DNA from: an uncultured Cytophagaceae bacterium
GTDB taxonomy: Bacteria; Bacteroidota; Bacteroidia; Cytophagales; Microscillaceae
Length of the DNA: 8,636 nucleotides
Assembly (NCBI GenBank): GCA_937899305.1
Contig: CALDJV010000287.1
Location: 1-8,636 of the forward strand
Direction: 5' to 3'
Shown here: positions 6,225 through 8,636 of the stretch, piece by piece
How positions within the stretch are numbered: position 1 is the stretch's first letter
How the letters are laid out: every line of letters starts with the position of its first letter
The notes under the pieces: generated by a model
The model's database searches: none
What the model was told of the DNA's origin: nothing
Seen by the model: the letters and a program-made list of their open reading frames with translations, nothing else
Made by a program: the position numbers and the translations under genes

Positions 6225-6231
6225 ACCTCCT
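6225..6231 (-). promoter_or_regulatory. Strong Shine-Dalgarno site that fixes a TTG start
   Basis: AGGAGGT on the minus strand ends within 5 bases of the TTG at 6220. This is a near-perfect anti-16S match in a window where the other genes lack such sites, and it decides the non-ATG start of the sigma factor. Confidence 0.75.
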
Positions 6232-6237
6232 CTCTTT

Positions 6238-6265
6238 TTTTACAAGGGTCTTATTTTACAAGGGT
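6238..6265 (-). repeat. Two direct repeats ACCCTTGTAAAA in the sigma leader
   Basis: ACCCTTGTAAAA occurs at 6265-6254 and again at 6249-6238 on the minus strand, with a 16-base period. The first copy overlaps the downstream end of the promoter motif. The second lies in the expected leader, just before the ribosome binding site. It could be a binding site for a regulator, or a duplication of the transcription start region. Confidence 0.6.
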
Positions 6266-6293
6266 AACTGTGGTTTGGTAAGATGGTTACACA
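6259..6293 (-). promoter_or_regulatory. Putative autoregulated ECF promoter of the sigma operon
   Basis: On the minus strand TGTGTAACCAT (6293-6283), an 8-nt spacer and ACCACAGTTACCCTTG (6274-6259) lie 38 nt before the TTG start. GTAAC would be the -35 core, and CAGTT 16 nt later would lie at -10. The same two blocks with the same spacer stand before the DUF4097 operon (3118-3152). The spacers have diverged while the blocks have not, as expected for a working promoter. Confidence 0.7.
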
Positions 6294-6323
6294 ATTTATG
6301 AAAAGTTTCCCATTTTTTGCTGC

Positions 6324-6354
6324 TTTCAAGCCCCAAAGGATTTTTGTATATTTG
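6324..6354 (+). promoter_or_regulatory. Primary-sigma promoter of the Uma2-family gene
   Basis: TATATTTG at 6347-6354 is an exact match to the Bacteroidota -7 box TAnnTTTG. TTTC at 6324-6327, 19 nt upstream, is a near match to the TTTG -33 box. Transcription would start near 6360, giving a leader of under 20 nt to the ATG at 6378. It points away from the sigma promoter at 6259-6293 and does not overlap it. Confidence 0.55.
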
Positions 6355-6377
6355 GAAAAAGCGTATTTACTTTTACT

Positions 6378-6950
6378 ATGGGACAAGTTAAACAAAAAGA
6401 GGAAAAGTATACTTATGAAGAATACCTGGCTTTAGAACAACAAGATCACATCCGCTATGAGTACTATCACGGAGAGGTGTTTGCAATGGCAGGAGGTACA
6501 AAAGATCACGATCGGATTGCAAATAATATACATCACCATCTAGATAGTTTATTATCTGATGATTGTGATGTATTTACTGGCGATGTTAAAATAGAAATGG
6601 ATGCATTTGCACATTATGTATACCCTGATGTTGTACTTAGCTGTGACCCAAAAGATCAAGAAGATGGTAAAGATCACAAAATATTTTATCCTGCTTTGGT
6701 GGTAGAAGTACTCTCAAAATCTACTCGCGGATACGACCAAGACGAAAAAAAAGCCGCTTACCTTCGCCTACCCTTCCTTTTGTACTATGTATTGGTTGAC
6801 CAGTATAAATATGATATACAAGTATATGAAAGGCTGACCGATTCCTGGAATTATAAAATTTACCAAAACCTAGATGATGTAATCAAATTTCCTCAAATTG
6901 GCCTACAAATCCCGGTCAGTGAAATTTATCGAAAAGTAAAAATTTCATAA
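6378..6950 (+). CDS. Uma2-family PD-(D/E)XK nuclease-like protein
   Basis: This 190-residue cytoplasmic protein belongs to the Uma2 family (formerly DUF820), a restriction-endonuclease-like fold found in many copies in cyanobacteria and Bacteroidota. Family landmarks appear in order: YTYEEYLALEQ (11-21), RYEYYHGEVFAMAGGTKDH (26-44) with the typical Glu and the AMAGG turn, DVKIEM (69-74), YPDVVLSCD (82-90) carrying Asp84, and ALVVEVLSKST (106-116) carrying Glu110 and Lys114. Together these form the D-(E)xK active site. Then come Tyr-rich strands (YYVLVDQ, IQVYER). All catalytic positions are present, so it is probably intact. Nuclease activity and cellular role are unproven for most members. 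The ATG at 6378 follows a short leader. The gene is divergent from the sigma operon, with no evidence that they work together. Confidence 0.9.
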   Translation: MGQVKQKEEKYTYEEYLALEQQDHIRYEYYHGEVFAMAGGTKDHDRIANNIHHHLDSLLSDDCDVFTGDVKIEMDAFAHYVYPDVVLSCDPKDQEDGKDHKIFYPALVVEVLSKSTRGYDQDEKKAAYLRLPFLLYYVLVDQYKYDIQVYERLTDSWNYKIYQNLDDVIKFPQIGLQIPVSEIYRKVKIS

Positions 6951-7058
6951 AAAGTCGGCTCTCTACTCTAATGAGGTTCTTTCCATCAGGCAAGGAGCAA
7001 CTTTAGAACGCTGACCTACTTGACCCTCAAACTTGATATTTAGGTTATATACATCATC

Positions 7059-8516
7059 ATGCTGTTCAATTCACTTGATTTTGCTATTTTCTTACCCATC
7101 GTATTCACTTTGTATTGGTTGGTCAAACAACCAAAAGCTCAAAACCTGCTTTTACTCATTGCGAGTTATGTTTTTTATGGGTGGTGGGATTGGCGTTTTT
7201 TATCATTAATCGCGTTTAGTTCACTTGTAGATTATTTGGTGGGTTTAAAGCTTCACGAAGCTACCAACCATTCACGTAGAAGGGTGTATTTGGGTATCAG
7301 CCTTACGGTCAATTTAGGGCTCTTGATTTTCTTTAAGTACACCAATTTCTTCATCGATAGTTTCACCCAAGCCTTTACTTTTTTCGGTCATCCCATCACC
7401 GCAAGCCACTTAAATATCATATTACCAGTAGGCATTAGTTTTTATACTTTTCAAACGCTCAGTTATTCCATAGATATTTACAGAAAAAAGATAGCACCTA
7501 CACGCGACATAATTGTATTTTTCGCCTACGTCAGTTTCTTTCCTCAACTTGTTGCTGGGCCCATTGAGCGCGCTTCTTCACTCTTGCCTCAATTTAGTAA
7601 AGACAGAACATTCAACTATGGGTTGGCAGTTGAAGGAACTCGTCAAATATTGTGGGGACTTTTCAAGAAAATTGTAATTGCTGATAGTTGTGCTACTTAT
7701 GTAAATTTCATTTTTGATAACTCGGCCCAATATAGTGGAACTACGCTCATCCTTGGTGCTTTTTTATTTGCTTTTCAAATTTATGGGGACTTTTCAGGTT
7801 ATTCTGACATCGCCATAGGTACTGCCAAGCTGTTTGGCTTTCGCTTGATGCAAAACTTTGCTTTTCCGTATTTTTCCCGAGACATTGCCGAATTTTGGCG
7901 AAGGTGGCATATTTCTTTATCTACTTGGTTCAGAGACTACCTTTATATTCCCTTAGGAGGCAGTAGAGGCAGCAATTCAATGCGAATTAGAAATGTCTTT
8001 ATCATTTTTATTGTGAGTGGTTTTTGGCATGGGGCCAATTGGACCTTCATTATTTGGGGAGTGCTACACGCAGTTTATTTTTTACCATTGCTATTGCTGA
8101 ACAAAAACCGGAAAAACTTAGGAAACATCTCAGCGGGTAACCAGCTACCTTCTTTCAAAGAATTTATCCAAATGGGCCTCACTTTTATACTTACCACATT
8201 TGCCTGGATTTTTTTCAGAGCAGAAAGCACATACCAAGCCCTTCAATATATAAAAAACATATTTACTGGATTGCTCAAAAAATCGGCTTATGTAGATACA
8301 CTTAACATTATTTATTGGAAAATTGGCTACCAGTTGCCCTTGTTCTTCCTATTTTTTCTAATCATAGAGTGGTCGAGTAGAAATCAACAATTTGGCATTG
8401 AGAAAATTGCGTTGAATCAACCTAGACTGATTAGGTGGGGGCTTTACTTTTTCATTGCATTGTCCATATTCTTTTCTCAGCATACCGAGCAAACCTTTAT
8501 CTATTTTCAATTTTGA
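7059..8516 (+). CDS. MBOAT-family O-acyltransferase, AlgI-like
   Basis: This 485-residue polytopic inner-membrane protein is of the membrane-bound O-acyltransferase family and resembles AlgI and DltB, which pass acyl (often acetyl) groups across the membrane to an extracellular polysaccharide or cell-wall polymer. It has about ten or more hydrophobic segments. Conserved stretches include MLFNSLDFAIFLPIVF at the start, ILPVGISFYTFQTLSYSID (121-139), FPQLVAGPIERA (161-172), FGDFSGYSDIAIG-like YGDFSGYSDIA (242-252), FWRRWHISLSTWFRDYLYIPLG (279-300), and the active-site region SGFWHGANWTFIIWGVLHA (320-338) with the invariant His324 and a second His at 337. Length is normal. The acceptor is unknown. 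It is followed after 7 bases by a gene with an N-terminal membrane anchor, as in AlgI-type operons where a partner periplasmic SGNH/AlgJ/AlgX-like protein completes transfer. Confidence 0.92.
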   Translation: MLFNSLDFAIFLPIVFTLYWLVKQPKAQNLLLLIASYVFYGWWDWRFLSLIAFSSLVDYLVGLKLHEATNHSRRRVYLGISLTVNLGLLIFFKYTNFFIDSFTQAFTFFGHPITASHLNIILPVGISFYTFQTLSYSIDIYRKKIAPTRDIIVFFAYVSFFPQLVAGPIERASSLLPQFSKDRTFNYGLAVEGTRQILWGLFKKIVIADSCATYVNFIFDNSAQYSGTTLILGAFLFAFQIYGDFSGYSDIAIGTAKLFGFRLMQNFAFPYFSRDIAEFWRRWHISLSTWFRDYLYIPLGGSRGSNSMRIRNVFIIFIVSGFWHGANWTFIIWGVLHAVYFLPLLLLNKNRKNLGNISAGNQLPSFKEFIQMGLTFILTTFAWIFFRAESTYQALQYIKNIFTGLLKKSAYVDTLNIIYWKIGYQLPLFFLFFLIIEWSSRNQQFGIEKIALNQPRLIRWGLYFFIALSIFFSQHTEQTFIYFQF

Positions 8517-8523
8517 TTGCATT

Positions 8524-8636
8524 ATGAAAAAATTCATTACTCGTATACTTTTATTTTGTTTGCTTTTTTCAACTGCAATTATCCTCACATTCGTAGTCAG
8601 CTCTAAAATCGTAAACAAAAAAGCCAACTTTAAAAT
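8524..8636 (+). CDS. N-terminus of a membrane-anchored or exported protein (cut by the window edge)
   Basis: The frame opens at ATG 8524 and runs off the window after 37 codons without a stop. It starts MKKFITRILLFCLLF and has a hydrophobic stretch at about residues 6-26, followed by a basic SKIVNKKANFK, so it is either a signal anchor or an uncleaved signal peptide. The gap to the acyltransferase stop is only 7 bases, so they are very likely co-transcribed. Genes in this position after an AlgI-like MBOAT often encode a periplasmic SGNH/AlgJ-like acetyltransferase partner, but too little is visible here to say so. Confidence 0.7.
   Translation, partial: MKKFITRILLFCLLFSTAIILTFVVSSKIVNKKANFK

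Noticed and set aside
6951..7058. Terminator or promoter between the Uma2-family and MBOAT genes
   Set aside because: No stem with a U-tract and no clear TAnnTTTG box could be found. TATTTAGG at about 7037 is too weak a match.
8358..8627. 89-codon minus-strand frame across the end of the acyltransferase gene
   Set aside because: It lies antisense to the conserved MBOAT C-terminus and the next gene's signal anchor, and has no family-like pattern.

Overview
The window looks like a chromosomal segment of a Bacteroidota bacterium, most likely a Cytophagales-type marine or gliding species. This rests on several signs: moderate to low GC, AT-rich intergenic DNA, signal peptides ending in AQK or IGQK, DUF4097 paralogues, Uma2-family and MBOAT genes, mostly absent Shine-Dalgarno sequences, and TAnnTTTG-type primary promoter boxes. 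The species assignment is inference only.

Layout. (1) 1-317: the C-terminal part of a GNAT acetyltransferase whose reading frame is broken or cut near the window edge. (2) 318-854: a 537-base AT-rich stretch with no credible gene, only small inverted repeats. (3) 855-1274 (+): a small SpoIIAA/STAS-like protein, closed by a strong hairpin terminator that probably also serves the converging genes. (4) 1360-6220 (-): five genes on one strand. In transcription order they are an ECF sigma factor, an overlapping membrane protein with a cytoplasmic N-terminus and HEAT-like C-terminal repeats (probable anti-sigma factor), a terminator, a secreted HEXXH metallopeptidase with an Ig-like tail, a second terminator, and two secreted DUF4097 proteins. 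(5) 6378-6950 (+): a Uma2-family PD-(D/E)XK nuclease-like protein, divergent from the sigma operon. (6) 7059-8636 (+): an AlgI-like MBOAT O-acyltransferase followed after 7 bases by the start of a gene with an N-terminal membrane segment.

The most interesting signal is a two-block promoter motif found twice on the minus strand, upstream of the sigma factor (6259-6293) and upstream of the first DUF4097 gene (3118-3152). Block 1 (TGTGTAACCAT) is identical in both. Block 2 (ACCACRGTTWCCCTTG) matches at 14 of 16 positions. The spacer is 8 nt in both, and the distance to the start codon is 38 and 40 nt. It contains a GTAAC -35-like core and fits an ECF promoter. The simplest reading is that the sigma factor activates its own operon and the DUF4097 pair, held in check by the HEAT-repeat membrane protein: a compact envelope-sensing regulon. 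The metallopeptidase lies between them but lacks the motif and is fenced by terminators on both sides.

The two minus-strand terminators also share a 19-nt tail after the U-tract that can form a second small hairpin with a compensatory base-pair change, which is worth a genome-wide search.
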